NCBI GenBank assembly: GCA_023053685.1
Contig: JALIGW010000005.1
Location: forward strand, 30,346,480-30,410,479
DNA: 64,000 bases
From: Diadophis punctatus similis
Taxonomy: Eukaryota > Chordata > Lepidosauria > Squamata > Dipsadidae
Direction: 5' to 3'
The notes beneath the pieces were generated by a model. The model had not been told where the DNA came from. It made no database searches and saw only the letters and a program-made list of their open reading frames with translations. Both the position numbers and the translations under genes were made by a program. Below are positions 46,223 to 57,145 of the stretch, one piece after another (positions within the stretch are counted from its first letter, which is position 1; each line of letters begins with the position of its first letter).

Positions 46223-46604
46223 TATTTCTTAAATTGATCCACTCTTTGACCCATACCAAAGTTGCTGTTTTATAGTACAATCTCCAATCAGAGAGCCCCA
46301 TCCCACCTCTGCTTCTCTCATCCTGAAGGTCTATTAATTTTATTCTTGCCTTTTTCCCTGACCAAATGAATTTTATTGTAATTTTATTCAATTCTGAAAA
46401 AGAATTTTTTACCTAATTTTATGGGTATGGTTTGGAAGAAGTAGAGCAGTTTTGGCAGAATGTTCATTTTAATTGTCGCAATACGACCTAGTATTGATAA
46501 TTGTAATGTTTCCCTTCTTTCCAAATCCGTTTTTATTTCTTGTATTAATTTCCTGTAATTATCTTCTTTGATTGAAGATTTTATTTTTAATTTGGTAATC
46601 TTCC

Positions 46605-46842
46605 TTTTTTTTAAAAAAAATTATTCAACATTTTCAAGGTTAAAAACAATAAAAACACACAAAAAAGACATAAAACACACAAACAATTTTCCTCATTACA
46701 GCGAGTTCATACCGGTATCACTGATAACAGTTACTTATCTGAATTCTAATTTTTTAATATATTCTACTCTATTATTACATTATTATTTACATTATTAATA
46801 TTTACACACATATCCCCCCTTTTATTTACATTCTCTTACATA
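46605..46842. mobile_element. 238-bp insertion in L1 with 18-bp target duplication
   Basis: The 18-bp sequence TTAATTTGGTAATCTTCC is exact at 46587-46604 and 46843-46860. The insert begins TTTTTTTTAAAAAAAATT, like a poly(A) tail in minus orientation, so retroposition is likely. Family not recognised. Confidence 0.88.
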
Positions 46843-46875
46843 TTAATTTGGTAATCTTCCATTCATAAACTTGGG

Positions 46876-48029
46876 ATACACTAAGGGCTGTTTTATTATT
46901 CTTACCTAAGCCTCGGAAGGTCACGGCAAAAGAATGTTGTACAGACTGATAGTACCATGGATTAAAAAAAAAATAGGGTGGGAACCTATATAATGTTAAT
47001 GTTAATCATGAAGGATTTGTGATGTTTTGCACGTTATTAAAGTACATGAGAAAATTCTTTGTATATGAAATCATAAATAATTATTGTGGTTCTTTTTTTT
47101 TAACCTGAGTTTTGGAGACGCTCAAGAATTCTCCAAAGAATTTGTTAGGAATCTGTGCAGTCAGCAATAAAGATTCAAAGAACCCTGTCTCATAGTTTAA
47201 TCTTTAATTACCACAGGCCTGCAGAGGCTGTCTGGCTAGACTCTGTTTTGGAACCAAGGTCTTGGTGTAATGGCTATTGACATCCTTTTATATATTATTT
47301 TAAAAGTGTAAGTTGAAATAAAAGCCCAACCCAGAGAGTTATATGTTACATAGTTGGGCTCAGCTGATGTTTGCATTTGTGTTTAGGAGCTGTTAGCATT
47401 CAATAAGATCTGTCATATACCTTATGAGCTGTCCGTTGGGAGTATATATATATATTTATGATTAAATTAGCCAGTGGACTCATAAATAAAGCTCAAGGAG
47501 CATTTGCCTAGAGAAGTCTGAAAATATTGATTTGTAAAGTAGGAGACACGACTTTAAAAGCAGTTAGAGCTATATCTGCTGATGTGAAAGAAGGCGGGTG
47601 GGTGGGGGTGGGGTGGATACTTCTATAAACTTCTGATAACATTTCTAGTCTCAAAATTGATACGTATTTTTCATTGTGACCTAACAATGGAAATAAAATT
47701 AGGTTATAGGAATGACTTGATTTTGTAAAAGTATTTATTTTACAAGGTGAAGGCTGCCTAACACTTCAATCCTATGAATTTCTGTAATTAGAGAGCAGGT
47801 GGTGAGGTCTGAAACCAGGGTTTACTAACTGGCATAAGAGTATAAGAGCACTGTTTTCTTTTGAAACTTATTTATGGCATTAGGGTTAGGATGAAAAAGA
47901 ATTAAAACAAGAGCTAAAATAGAGGATCATATTTCTAGCAACAATGACTTTGCTATGTTATTGATAGCTTCATATATCTCCGATCTAAAAGGCTCCCAGG
48001 AGTTTAAAATAATAGTAGGATGTTTTAGG
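46876..48029. other. Intron 3, unassigned
   Basis: No element or gene recognised; AT-rich. Confidence 0.4.
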
Positions 48030-48032
48030 CAC

Positions 48033-48066
48033 TGTCCATGCCAATAAGGTCTTATTGGCATGGACA
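48033..48066. repeat. Perfect 15-bp hairpin, 4-nt loop
   Basis: TGTCCATGCCAATAA, loop GGTC, then TTATTGGCATGGACA. Pairing continues past one mismatch for two more bases. The flank GACTCGGTCCTCATTCTG looks like a dispersed repeat. Confidence 0.9.
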
Positions 48067-48069
48067 ATG

Positions 48070-48755
48070 AAAAAAGTAACAGACTCGGTCCTCATTCTGA
48101 GTGGACGAGGACAACCCATCCTGAATGCTGGCTCCACCTGGTGAGAAGAGGCGTATCAGGTAAGACCAACGCCCCTTTTATGGAAACTAGTCGATGCTGT
48201 AGTAGACAACTTTTACATGGTTGGATAAATATTTAAATAAATACATTAAAATCACCCTTAGAAAACTCACAAGCATTACAATAAGGTAGCTATACTAATA
48301 AAAATCACTGTTGCTGTGCGAATAGTAAAGATTTGGAATGAATAAAAATAAAGTGTGCCTAATAGTTATTCAAATGTATGCTCTAGTTTCACCAGTCATC
48401 GGAAAAGAAACTATTAGATTCCTTTGAGATTTCTCCGAAAGCTGTGCCAAGAATAAATTGTATTTGAAATTGTATATGTCTTTGATTTATGTATAAACCG
48501 TGCTTTGTTATTAAATCTTATGATTTTTATAACAAAAAGTGGAAATGTTTTCTCAGATTTCATTCAGGTGTTGGATGAAATAATACCATTTTTGTGAAGG
48601 GAGCCTTTGTAGTAACACAGATGTTTGTGGATTTATGTCTCTATTTATCTATGTGTATATATACAATGATTTCTGAAGTGTGTGTGTATCTTTATATAGA
48701 TATAATAGAGATATATATAGTATAGACATAGATATAATCTACATCTCTAGAGATA
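48070..48755. other. Intron 3, unassigned
   Basis: Nothing recognised apart from short TATA-type runs near 48650-48740. Confidence 0.4.

Positions 48756-48756
<1 letters not shown>

Positions 48757-48811
<55 letters not shown>
48757..48811. repeat. AC microsatellite, about 27 units
   Basis: A pure AC run. The poly-Thr/His frame over it is an artefact. Confidence 0.97.
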
Positions 48812-48812
<1 letters not shown>

Positions 48813-48899
48813 CTTTACCAATCATTGTTGCTTTGTGGTTCAATCTTTCAGTCACTTTAAACTCTTTATGATCTAATAGACATCACTTCACCAGTACTG

Positions 48900-49380
48900 T
48901 ATGTCACGAACAGTTTCTTTGAGTTCCTATTTCTTCACACCTCTGTCCTCAATGGCCTCTTTTTCAATTGCATATGATTTTTCTAAGCATCTGAGTCTTT
49001 TCCAAAACTCAGTGTTCAACAAGTGTTAAGTGTTCAAAATACTTAAGTTTTATTATGAGTGCTTCCAGTGAAGTCTGATTTTCCTTCATCTAGCACTGAT
49101 GGTATGGAGTTCATGGTCCAAGATATTTTCACCAATTTTCTCTAGTTCACTGTTTAAAAGCCCTATTTTTTTCTTTGTTCAGTCCTTGTGGTATTCCAGT
49201 TTTCACAGTCATATATTGCAACTGGAAAAACCCTAGCTTGGCCCATACATAATCAATACAGTATGATTCTTTGCATAATAAAGTTTCATCCAGATCTGTC
49301 ATAATCTCTTTATATCGTAACTATAGTAACCATCCCTGCATTTTTGAGCCTGGGAAAATAAAATTTTCCAGATTTCTTTG
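48900..49380 (-). mobile_element. RTE/BovB LINE fragment, minus strand
   Basis: CCAGTTTTCACAGTCATATA, TTGCAACTGGAAAAACC and TTTTTGAGCCTGGGAAAATA are reverse-complement BovB reverse-transcriptase segments. Strongly diverged. Confidence 0.6.
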
Positions 49381-49990
49381 CATCTTTACATATATAAACA
49401 ATATTCCCCAAGACTCAGGAGGCTGTAAAATCTAGTTCAAGTTTTCTTATTGTTGTAAGGAATATCCTTCTGGGTTCAGTTCCAAGTGGGGAAAAAGACA
49501 CTGGAAGCATGGTGACTGCTTGGAAAGATGGTTTAATGGAGGACAGCAGGACCGCATGGTCTGAGGTCCTGGGAAAAGGGGGATCACATGCCTCGAGGAT
49601 GTTGAAGAGAAAAGGGCAGAGATGCTGAGAGTTCCTTGTTTTATGCCCTCTCCTGGGCCCCGCCCCGGGGGCCTCCTGCTCCTGTGCAAGAAATGCACTC
49701 TGATTGGCTGTCTCCCATGGGGCCATGCAGGAGCAACTCTGTAGACTGTTTTTAAGTTCAAGTTTGGCTGAGCCTTGCTGGGTGATGGTGTAATGAAAGG
49801 GCTTTGGGCAATTCCTAATATGGCTCTGTCTGAAGGAGGTAGATCTTTGTTATGTAGAATAGACTGGTCCAGGCTATTAACAAAGGTGGGGGGATGAGTG
49901 ATCTGAGCCATTCCTTGATGGCACATTGACAAAGGTGGGAGCTACTAAGAATGAGTCTTTTTTCTGCCTAAAAGCATGTTTCCAGGGATA
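49381..49990. other. Intron 3, unassigned
   Basis: A 161-codon minus-strand frame (49447-49932) overlaps a 103-codon one; neither shows a known domain. The segment has AGTCCACAGGAG-free unique texture and no clear ends; it may be part of an LTR-type element, but this could not be shown. Confidence 0.3.
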
Positions 49991-49998
49991 TTCTATAT

Positions 49999-50104
49999 CA
50001 GGGGTCCCCAACCTTAGCAACTTTAAGACTTATGAACGTCAACTCCCAGAATTCTGGGAGTTAAAGTCCACAAGTCTTAAAGTTGCCAAGGTTGGAGACC
50101 CCTG
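49999..50104. mobile_element. Palindromic hAT-like element, 106 bp, TSD tt(c/t)tatat
   Basis: It starts CAGGGGTCCCCAACCTTAGC and ends GCCAAGGTTGGAGACCCCTG. The two halves are inverted copies over nearly the full length, meeting at CCAGAATTCTGG. The flanks TTCTATAT and TTTTATAT agree at 7 of 8 bases. Confidence 0.9.
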
Positions 50105-50112
50105 TTTTATAT

Positions 50113-50779
50113 AATATTCTGCTTTTTAAATATTTCCTAGGATATTTCATTTTTCTAGGAGAGGGGTGGGTGCTAACTTCCTACATTATGAAACCACTTT
50201 GATTGTTTAGTTTTCATTGTTGAAACTCTTCTGGCATAATTATTTTATGTATTACATCTCTGACAATTTATAATATTGTTGCTGCTCAATTGTACATCAT
50301 TCTGAATCATATGTCGAGAGGGTAGCTATATAAATTGATGAGATAAATAAATAAAAATACCACATACCACATAATCATATAGAATATTACTGAAGCTGTA
50401 TATTATTGATAGTTTGTTACATTTGTTTACTTTAATTTAAGCTTTAATCAGCACCAAACCTTGGTTTTGTTAACTGAATAGACTTTCTCCATCTTTAGTT
50501 GCAGAGTATGTAGAATATATGATTTGTATATAATTTGATTATATACAGAGTATATAATTTAAAGTTAGTGTTGTCAATCCACTGAAGTCATGAAGTTTGA
50601 TCTTCTATTTTGTTGAAAGAAAGTATTAGCCATAAGAATCAAAATTTCTTGGCAGTACTTACCTTAGTATTGTCTCCATTTTTTAATACTTATTACCCTT
50701 CTAGTTATGTCAGACCTTATTTTATTTCAATTTTAGCATTCTTCAATAATCAATGTTTATGGGATGTTATATTGACAAC
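50113..50779. other. Intron 3, unassigned
   Basis: AT-rich. A LINE-tail-like GGGTAGCTATATAAATTGAT...AATAAATAAA lies at 50322-50355. Nothing else seen. Confidence 0.4.
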
Positions 50780-51060
50780 ATCAGCTTCTCATTTGTCTGT
50801 ATGTGAGGTTGGACCATAGACCTGGATCATCAGAACATTGATTGCTTTGCCTTGGATTCAAATTGAAATGATCTTTTTTCGTTTGCATCCTATCATGGAT
50901 TTTGACATCCATTTTGGTTAATAATGATGGCTGCTCCATTTCTTCTGATGTGAGGTGGTGACTCATTCTAATCCAGTTTAATTCACTGATTCTCAGAATG
51001 TCAGTTTTTGATCTTGACATTTCTGCTTTGACAATATCTAGTTTTCCTTAATTCATGAAT
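50780..51060 (-). mobile_element. RTE/BovB LINE endonuclease-region fragment
   Basis: The minus-strand frame reads SRSKTDILRISELNWIRMS then HHLTSEE, matching the BovB apurinic-endonuclease motif DILGISELKWTG by family knowledge. Decayed and partial. Confidence 0.65.
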
Positions 51061-51091
51061 ATGATGTTCCACAGTGGTATATACTGTATAT

Positions 51092-51579
51092 CAGTGGTTC
51101 TCAACCTTCCTAATGCCACAACAATTTAATACAGTTCCTCATGTTGTTGTGACCCCCAACCATAAAATAATAAAATTATTAGGAAACTCAGGGGTGGGTT
51201 CTAACTTACCTCGTTGCCGGTTCGCTTCCTCCTGCGCTGTGTGGCCATGCCTCGTGGGCGTGCATGCGCTTTGTGCGTGCACGCATGCGCAGTGCCGAAT
51301 TTTTTAAAAAAAATTGCAAAAAAAGCCATAAACAAGATGGTGACGCATGCGCAGTGCCAGAAATTCAGCTTCTGCGCATGCTCAGAAGTTCCCATGGTGC
51401 AGATTTTTTTGGCAGTAGTCTATTTGCATGTGGGTGGACTTGCCTGGAGACAGCTAGATGAGCGGTGTGTCGGTTCCTAAGACCATCGGAAATATGTGTT
51501 TTCCGATGGCTTAGGCGACCCCTGTGAAAGGGTTGTTCGACTCCCAAAGGGGTCGCGACTCACAGGTTGAGAACCGCTG
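51092..51579. mobile_element. hAT-like element, 488 bp, TSD ctgtatat
   Basis: It starts CAGTGGTTCTCAACC and ends GGTTGAGAACCGCTG, exact inverted termini of about 15 bp. The exact duplication CTGTATAT is at 51084-51091 and 51580-51587. A second left terminus, CAGGGGTGGGTTC, lies inside at 51189, suggesting a nested or composite element. A CCATCGGAAA...TTTCCGATGG hairpin lies near 51483-51510. Confidence 0.92.
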
Positions 51580-51587
51580 CTGTATAT

Positions 51588-52079
51588 ATTTATAGTACTG
51601 AATTTCCCTTTTACTACTGAGTACATCAGCAACCAGATATTCTTTTGGTTTTTATCCAACTAGACCATAACCACCTGTACTGTTCATATTTGTCCTCTCC
51701 TCTCAATATTTCACTGAATGTCTTCCAACCTGGGAGCTCATTCGTCTTCATCACGTTAGTTTTACTTGTGACTATATATTCGGTTTCTTGGCAGAATGTT
51801 GGAGTAGATGCCACTGCCTTTTCCAATAGATTGTATTTGGTTTGATATACCGCCAGTGATTTAGCTCTCATAGATTGTCCTTCTGGGAGAATATTAGAAG
51901 CTCTTTAATATTGCAAAAAATTTGTATAGGCCATAATGATGAAATAATGTAATAATTTTGCCATGTTGATTTTTTTTAAATTTGAAGTACAGTTTGTAGT
52001 CGTGCCCAGAAACCCTATTCCAAGAAGGGTTTAAGTAGAACAGAGTTCTTGTCTACTCTATATTTTTTGCATTTCCTTA
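51588..52079. other. Intron 3, unassigned
   Basis: An 81-codon minus-strand frame (51626-51871) has protein-like composition but an unrecognised family; possibly old mobile-element coding sequence. Confidence 0.35.
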
Positions 52080-52455
52080 CAGATAGTCCTTGACTTATGA
52101 CCACAATTGGGATAGGAATTTTGGTTGCAACGACTGTAAATCATGGCACCCATGTCGCTGGATCCAATTTTACTACCATTTTTAGGATGATTGTTAAATA
52201 CATCAAATTATTGTACGTCTGAGTCTATTCTCCCAAATGGGCATTTTTTGTGGGGGGCTGGAAATCAGCAAAAAACACTGGAAACCAGAAAAAGTCACAA
52301 ATTGTGATCACGTGCTGCAACCAGTTGTTAATATAAAACGGCTTGCCAAGTGCCTCAAATGCAGCCATGTGACCACTCAGGGGTGGTTGGAAATGCTTTA
52401 TGGGCCATAAAACACTCCTTCCCAGGCTGTCGTAATTGTTAAACGACTGGTCATA
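52080..52455. mobile_element. Degenerate CAGGTAGT-family element
   Basis: The left end is CAGATAGTCCTTGACTTATG; the right side is AAACGACTGGTCATAAG. The interior has CCAATTTTACTACC, TGATCACGTG and GCCATGTGACC words shared with 27492. The right terminus is lost. Confidence 0.6.
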
Positions 52456-52773
52456 AGAGAAAATTGAGTAATTAATTAATTACCTCTATTCAGTTTTATT
52501 TACTTTTGCATTACTCCAGACATTTGGTTATCCATGTAGTTTCTAATATCTAAATAATATCTTTTTTCAGTATAACTGTAAAGTATCAGTAACTTAATGT
52601 TAGTATTATACCTGCCTAATTCAAACAATCTCTCCTAATTTCATGTCAGAATTAGTTTATTTTACACGGGTGATTTTTTTTTTGTTTAAATGCTTGAAGG
52701 ACTCATAGTAAGCATGACCCTTGCTTCTCTTCAGCCTTCTTGCATTTAGATGGGCGTCTGAAGGAAAACTTTT

Positions 52774-53164
52774 CAGGTAGTCCTTGACTTGCAATAGTTC
52801 ATTTAGTGACCGTTCAAAGTTACAACGGCACTGAAAAAAAATGACTTATGACCATTTTTTAAACTTACAATTATTGAACCTGCCCATGGTCATGTGATTA
52901 AAATTCAGACACTTGGCAATTGACTCATATTTATGAGAGTTATGATGGTTGCAGTGCCTAGAATCATACGATCACCTTTTGTGACCTGACAAAGCAAAGC
53001 CAATGGGAAAGCTAGATTCACTCAACAACTGTGTTAGTCATTTAACAACTGCAGTGATGCACTTAACAGCTGTGGAAAGAAAGGCCATAAAATGGGGCAA
53101 AACTCACTTAAGAACTGTCTCGCTTAGCAACAGAAATTTTGGGCTCAATTGTGGTCTTAACCTG
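52774..53164. mobile_element. CAGGTAGT-family element, 391 bp
   Basis: It starts CAGGTAGTCCTTGACTTGC and ends TGTGGTCTTAACCTG. The interior matches 31152 and 54408 in order (GTTACAACGGCACTGAAAAA, GGTCATGTGATTAAAATTC, GCAACAGAAATTTTGGG). Confidence 0.85.
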
Positions 53165-54405
53165 TACTTATATTGGCTTGCACATACATATAGCCCTTTG
53201 TGTTATCCAAAACACGAGTATTACTGAATTGCACGCATAGCTGTATTTGTGGAACTAATGAGACTATAGCTTCCTTTTAGTTCCCCATAGAAAATTGTGA
53301 AGCTGGATATGACAATGACAGAACTGTGTTCCCTTTCTTCCTGCTTTCAGGTCTCCATGCATTTGGGCAGACATATGAGCTGGCTTCTTTTCAGGAGTTT
53401 TTAAACATATGATTCTTCTGTAGCTAAGAGCTTAAAGCAAAATCAGGCAATTTATGCTTCAGATGTTAAACCTGGCCTTTGGCTTTATTTTAACTATCCC
53501 CAGAACTACGTACTCTTACCATTTATCACCACGATAAAATCAAGAGAGCTGCACACAAGTGAATGCATTAGCTTGGAGACCCAGCTACAGAAAATTGTGG
53601 TTAGAATAGCATAGAATCTTTGGGAAATGTAGAAGCATCTGACAAGGATGTGGTTCCTGGGGAAAAAAAACCTCTCTTAAATAACACCATGAAAAGTGAA
53701 GGAATTGAAAGAGAAAAACAGAAAGGAAAAGAAAATAAATCATATCTGTTTGTAAGGAGAAGATTCAGCCTTCTGTCTGCTTTTGCCATATAATTCCTAT
53801 AAGATCACCTCCAAGGGAATGTAGCCCTTGATAATAACAGCAACAACAACAAAGGTTGCCTGCTCCTTCTTTAAAGAGATATTTGTAAAATGTAAAGTGT
53901 TGATAGAAATGAACAGGAAAATTCCAAACAAATGATGCGGATCTCTAAGGAAAAGATGATTAGATTGTGGTTTTTCCCTGTTTTCTCCTTAATTGAGCCA
54001 GATCAAGATAATCCATATACAACCTGGCCAATCAATTATTAACTGTAAAAGACAGAGTGCAATCCATAACCCAGGATTTATGGATATTGAGTACAAATGG
54101 AACACAACTGGCTTAAACCCAAAAACTCCAGCTTGATGTTATGCTGATCTGGCAGTCTGCATTCTACTTGTATCTGTTTAAAGTGGAAGGCCTTAAATAA
54201 TGTTCCTTATGCAGAAATAGATCAGTTACCGATTATTAGCCTGACATTCCAATCCTGTGATCAGCTTTCACTGAAGCAAAAAGCATTGCCTTTTTCTCCA
54301 TATTCATTCAACTATTACTGAAATCTATTCAAAAGATAGCTTGAGTGAAAAACAAGAACAGAAATGTTGGGCTTATTCAGGAAGAACAGTGATGTAGAGT
54401 AGTAG
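53165..54405. other. Intron 3, unique-looking segment
   Basis: 1.2 kb without recognised repeats. The texture between about 53240 and 54370 (few CpG, no simple repeats, balanced base use) makes it a candidate for conserved noncoding sequence; not testable here. Confidence 0.35.
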
Positions 54406-54407
54406 TA

Positions 54408-54807
54408 CAGGTAGTTCTCAATTTACAACAGTTTCATTTAGTGACCACAACAAATGTTACGACAACACTGAAAAATGTGACTTATGGCTGTTTTTCATAA
54501 GTATGACCTTTGAAGCATCCCCATGATCATGTGATCAAAGTTTAGACGCTTGTCACCTGGTTCATATTTATGACCGTTGCTGTTTCCCAAGATCATGTGA
54601 TCATTTTTTACGCCCTTCTGATAAGCAAAGTCAATGGGGAAGCCAGATTCACTTAACAGCTGGGTTACTAACTTATCAGCTGCAGTGATTCACTTAACAA
54701 CTGTGGCAAGAAAGGTTGTAAAATGGAGCAAAACTCATTTAACAAATGTGTCCCTTAAGAACAGAAATTTGGGGCTCAATTGTGGTTGCAAGTCGAGGAC
54801 TACCTTG
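54408..54807. mobile_element. CAGGTAGT-family element, 400 bp, complete
   Basis: It starts CAGGTAGTTCTCAATTTAC and ends CAAGTCGAGGACTACCTTG, with TA on both sides (54406-54407 and 54808-54809). The most complete copy, used as a reference for the others. No coding capacity. Confidence 0.87.
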
Positions 54808-55046
54808 TAATAGCAATAGCATTCCAGTTCAACTTTTCTTTTAAGTTTTGCTCAGTAATAATAGTAAGAAATTCACAAGAAGGAAAATATCTAGATGCAC
54901 TGCCTTTTTTCATATGCTCAGCAATAAGTGTTATGCATTCATGCATATACCAGAAGGAAACTGCAAGCTTCCAATTTTTAAAAAAGGATGGTTTCTTATC
55001 ACTCACCAAGAACAGTGTGAATTAGAAAAGAGGCAACATAATATGT

Positions 55047-55050
<4 letters not shown>

Positions 55051-55102
<52 letters not shown>
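55051..55102. repeat. AC microsatellite, about 26 units
   Basis: A pure AC run ending directly at the target duplication of the hAT element at 55110. Confidence 0.97.
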
Positions 55103-55104
<2 letters not shown>

Positions 55105-55109
55105 TAGTC

Positions 55110-55532
55110 CAGTGATGGCGAACCTTTTTTTCCTCGGGTGCCAAAATAGTGTGCGCGCGCACTATCACACGCATGTGCGTGCCCACACCCATAATTCAAA
55201 GCCCCCCACTCGCTCCACACCCCTATGCATGCATGCACGACCCCCCACTCCTCTGTTTCCCAACTTCCAGTGGGCCCGATAGGCCCATTTTTCGCCCACC
55301 CCAGGATACAGAGGCTTTCTTGGAGCTTGGGGAGGGCGAAAACGCTCCCCCCGCCACCCCGGAGGTCCTCCAGAGGCTGAAATCACCCTCCCAGAGCCTC
55401 CGCGCGAGCCAAAAATCAGCTGGCAGGCACGCACATGCGCACTGGAGCTGAGCTAGGGCAGCGGCTCGCGTGCCTGCAGATATGGCTCCGCGTGCCAACT
55501 GTGGCACCCGTGCCATAGGTTCGCCATCACTG
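55110..55532. mobile_element. hAT-like element, 423 bp, TSD ccttagtc
   Basis: It starts CAGTGATGGCGAACC and ends GGTTCGCCATCACTG, a perfect 15-bp inverted repeat. The exact duplication CCTTAGTC is at 55102-55109 and 55533-55540. Same family as 18326 and 62396. Confidence 0.95.
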
Positions 55533-55540
55533 CCTTAGTC

Positions 55541-56311
55541 CTTCGACTCCTGATTACCTTATTATTACTTTCCCACCTGATGTTGGGGCAGAGGCGGATG
55601 TGTTGTAGATCCATCATCAAATCTCATTGCCACTTTCTCTAATGGGGCTGAATCTTTGAAGTTATTTTCCTGAAGACCTGACAGAATTGAAGGGGTGCCT
55701 CAGCAGTTTATATCCACTGCTGGCAAAATATCATTTCTTCTTTCAGTGAGACTGGGAGCCTGTTCTTTGTCTTGAAACACCCGTTTGAAATTTGTCACCT
55801 GGACAATGGTTGCTAAAAGTATATACAACACCATACATCAGACAAGATTCCTGTTTAATTTCTCTCTCACCTTGAGTTGAAGAACCACAATTGACTTGAA
55901 TACTTTTTACTAGATTATTTGTTTTCATATTAATCAACATTTGGGTATTTCACAGCTGTGACTGCCTAATATAAAGCTTTCATGATTTTCTAAAAATTAA
56001 AACCGCGTAACCTTTGCTAACTGACAAGTGTGTTTGTACCTGTATTTAGTAAATGTTTCCTTCCAGAAATCCGTGGACATAAAGGAAAGGAAAATTAATT
56101 ATGATGGCTCTAATTATATGCCAAGTACTTCAGGCAAATGTTAATGTAGCAGATTAGGGCTTTCATGCTTTACTACCTGTATTCTACTTTTAGAAGATGA
56201 AATGTCACTTTAAGTTGTTGATTATCAATTAATAAATACTAGCAATAGGTGCTTTTATTTATTTGTATTGTTCGTATTTATACCAAAATACAACTTTAAT
56301 TTGTTAAAATG
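55541..56311. other. Intron 3, unassigned
   Basis: AT-rich; nothing recognised. Confidence 0.4.
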
Positions 56312-56323
56312 TAAGATGCAGCT

Positions 56324-56666
56324 CAGAGAACGCGGTGGCTCAGTGGCTAAGATGCTGAGCTTGTCGATCAAAAGGTTGGCAGTTCGAATCCCTAGCGCCA
56401 CGTAATGGGGTGAGCTCCCGTTACTTGTCCCAGCTTCTGCCAACCTAGCAGTTCGAAAACATTTAAAAAATGCAAGTAGAAAAATAGGGACCACTTTGGT
56501 GGGAAGGTAACAGCGCTTCGTGTGCCTTCGATGTTTAGTCATGCCGGCCACATGACCACGGAGAACGTCTTCGGACAGCGCTGGCTCTTCAGCTTAGAAA
56601 CAGAGATGAGCACCACCCCTAGAGCCGGAAACGACTAGTACACATATGTAGGGGAACCTTTACCTT
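56324..56666 (+). mobile_element. Sauria-type SINE, full length, 12-bp TSD
   Basis: The tRNA-like head has GCGGTGGCTCAGTGGCTAAG (A-box) and GGTTGGCAGTTCGAATCC (B-box). The body has GGGTGAGCTCCCGTTACTTG and GGCCACATGACCACGGAG. The tail GGGGAACCTTTACCTTT resembles the BovB 3' end, the LINE expected to mobilise it. The target duplication TAAGATGCAGCT is exact at 56312-56323 and 56667-56678. Confidence 0.95.
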
Positions 56667-56678
56667 TAAGATGCAGCT

Positions 56679-56921
56679 GTGTTGAGTGCTTCATATGAAA
56701 AAGCTAAGACTAAAATTAGGCTATCTTCTAAGTGCTCAGCATGGCAATTTTGCCCATATTTTGTGCTTCCCTGAAAATGTTAAGTTTTATATTTGCTCTG
56801 CAAGCAACAGTGTTATGCCACTTGCCAATGTTTAAATCACTTGGTAAGCTTTAGCTGACAATATGGAAGGGCTTTCCGTTTCGTTTTTGAGATGCTGATC
56901 ACAGAGAAGATCACATCCATC
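56679..56921. other. Intron 3 spacer
   Basis: Short unique spacer between two SINEs; nothing recognised. Confidence 0.4.
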
Positions 56922-57145
56922 AGAGCCATGGTGGTGCAGTGGTTAGAATGCAGTATTGCAGGCTAATTCTGCTGATTGCCAGGAGTTCAATTCTGACAGG
57001 CTCAAGGTTGACTCAGCCTTCCATCCTTCCGAGGTGGGTAAAATGAGGACCCAGATTGTTGGGGGCAATATGCTAACTCTGTAAACTGCTTAGAGATGGC
57101 TGCAAAGCACTGTGAAGCGGTATATAAGTCTAAGTGCTATTGCTG
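56922..57145 (+). mobile_element. tRNA-type SINE
   Basis: AGAGCCATGGTGGTGCAGTG head, AGGAGTTCAATTCTGACAGG B-box region, GGTGGGTAAAATGAGGACCC body and ATATAAGTCTAAGTGCTATT tail. Nearly full length; same family as 506 and 14141. Confidence 0.88.

Larger units (their letters stand above)
44893..46875 (-). pseudogene. L1 LINE, 3' half with ORF2 C-terminus, inactive
   Basis: The minus strand encodes L1 ORF2 C-terminal blocks in order: a GRIATIKMNILPKLLYFFQT-like stretch, FIWSGKKARIKLIDL, RGGMGLSDWRLYYKTATLVW, TYFRKHKIREALMQVW, then PARLAKIYPNLEPNCWKCG and TPELFLLGITKGDYN. The role in the parent element is reverse transcriptase and its C-terminal cysteine region. Two lesions break it: a 42-bp inverted duplication (46121-46222) and a 238-bp insertion (46605-46842). 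The 5' half is missing. Confidence 0.9.

Noticed and set aside
51718..51732. Second partial match to the same small exon
   Set aside because: The last codon differs and both splice dinucleotides are missing.
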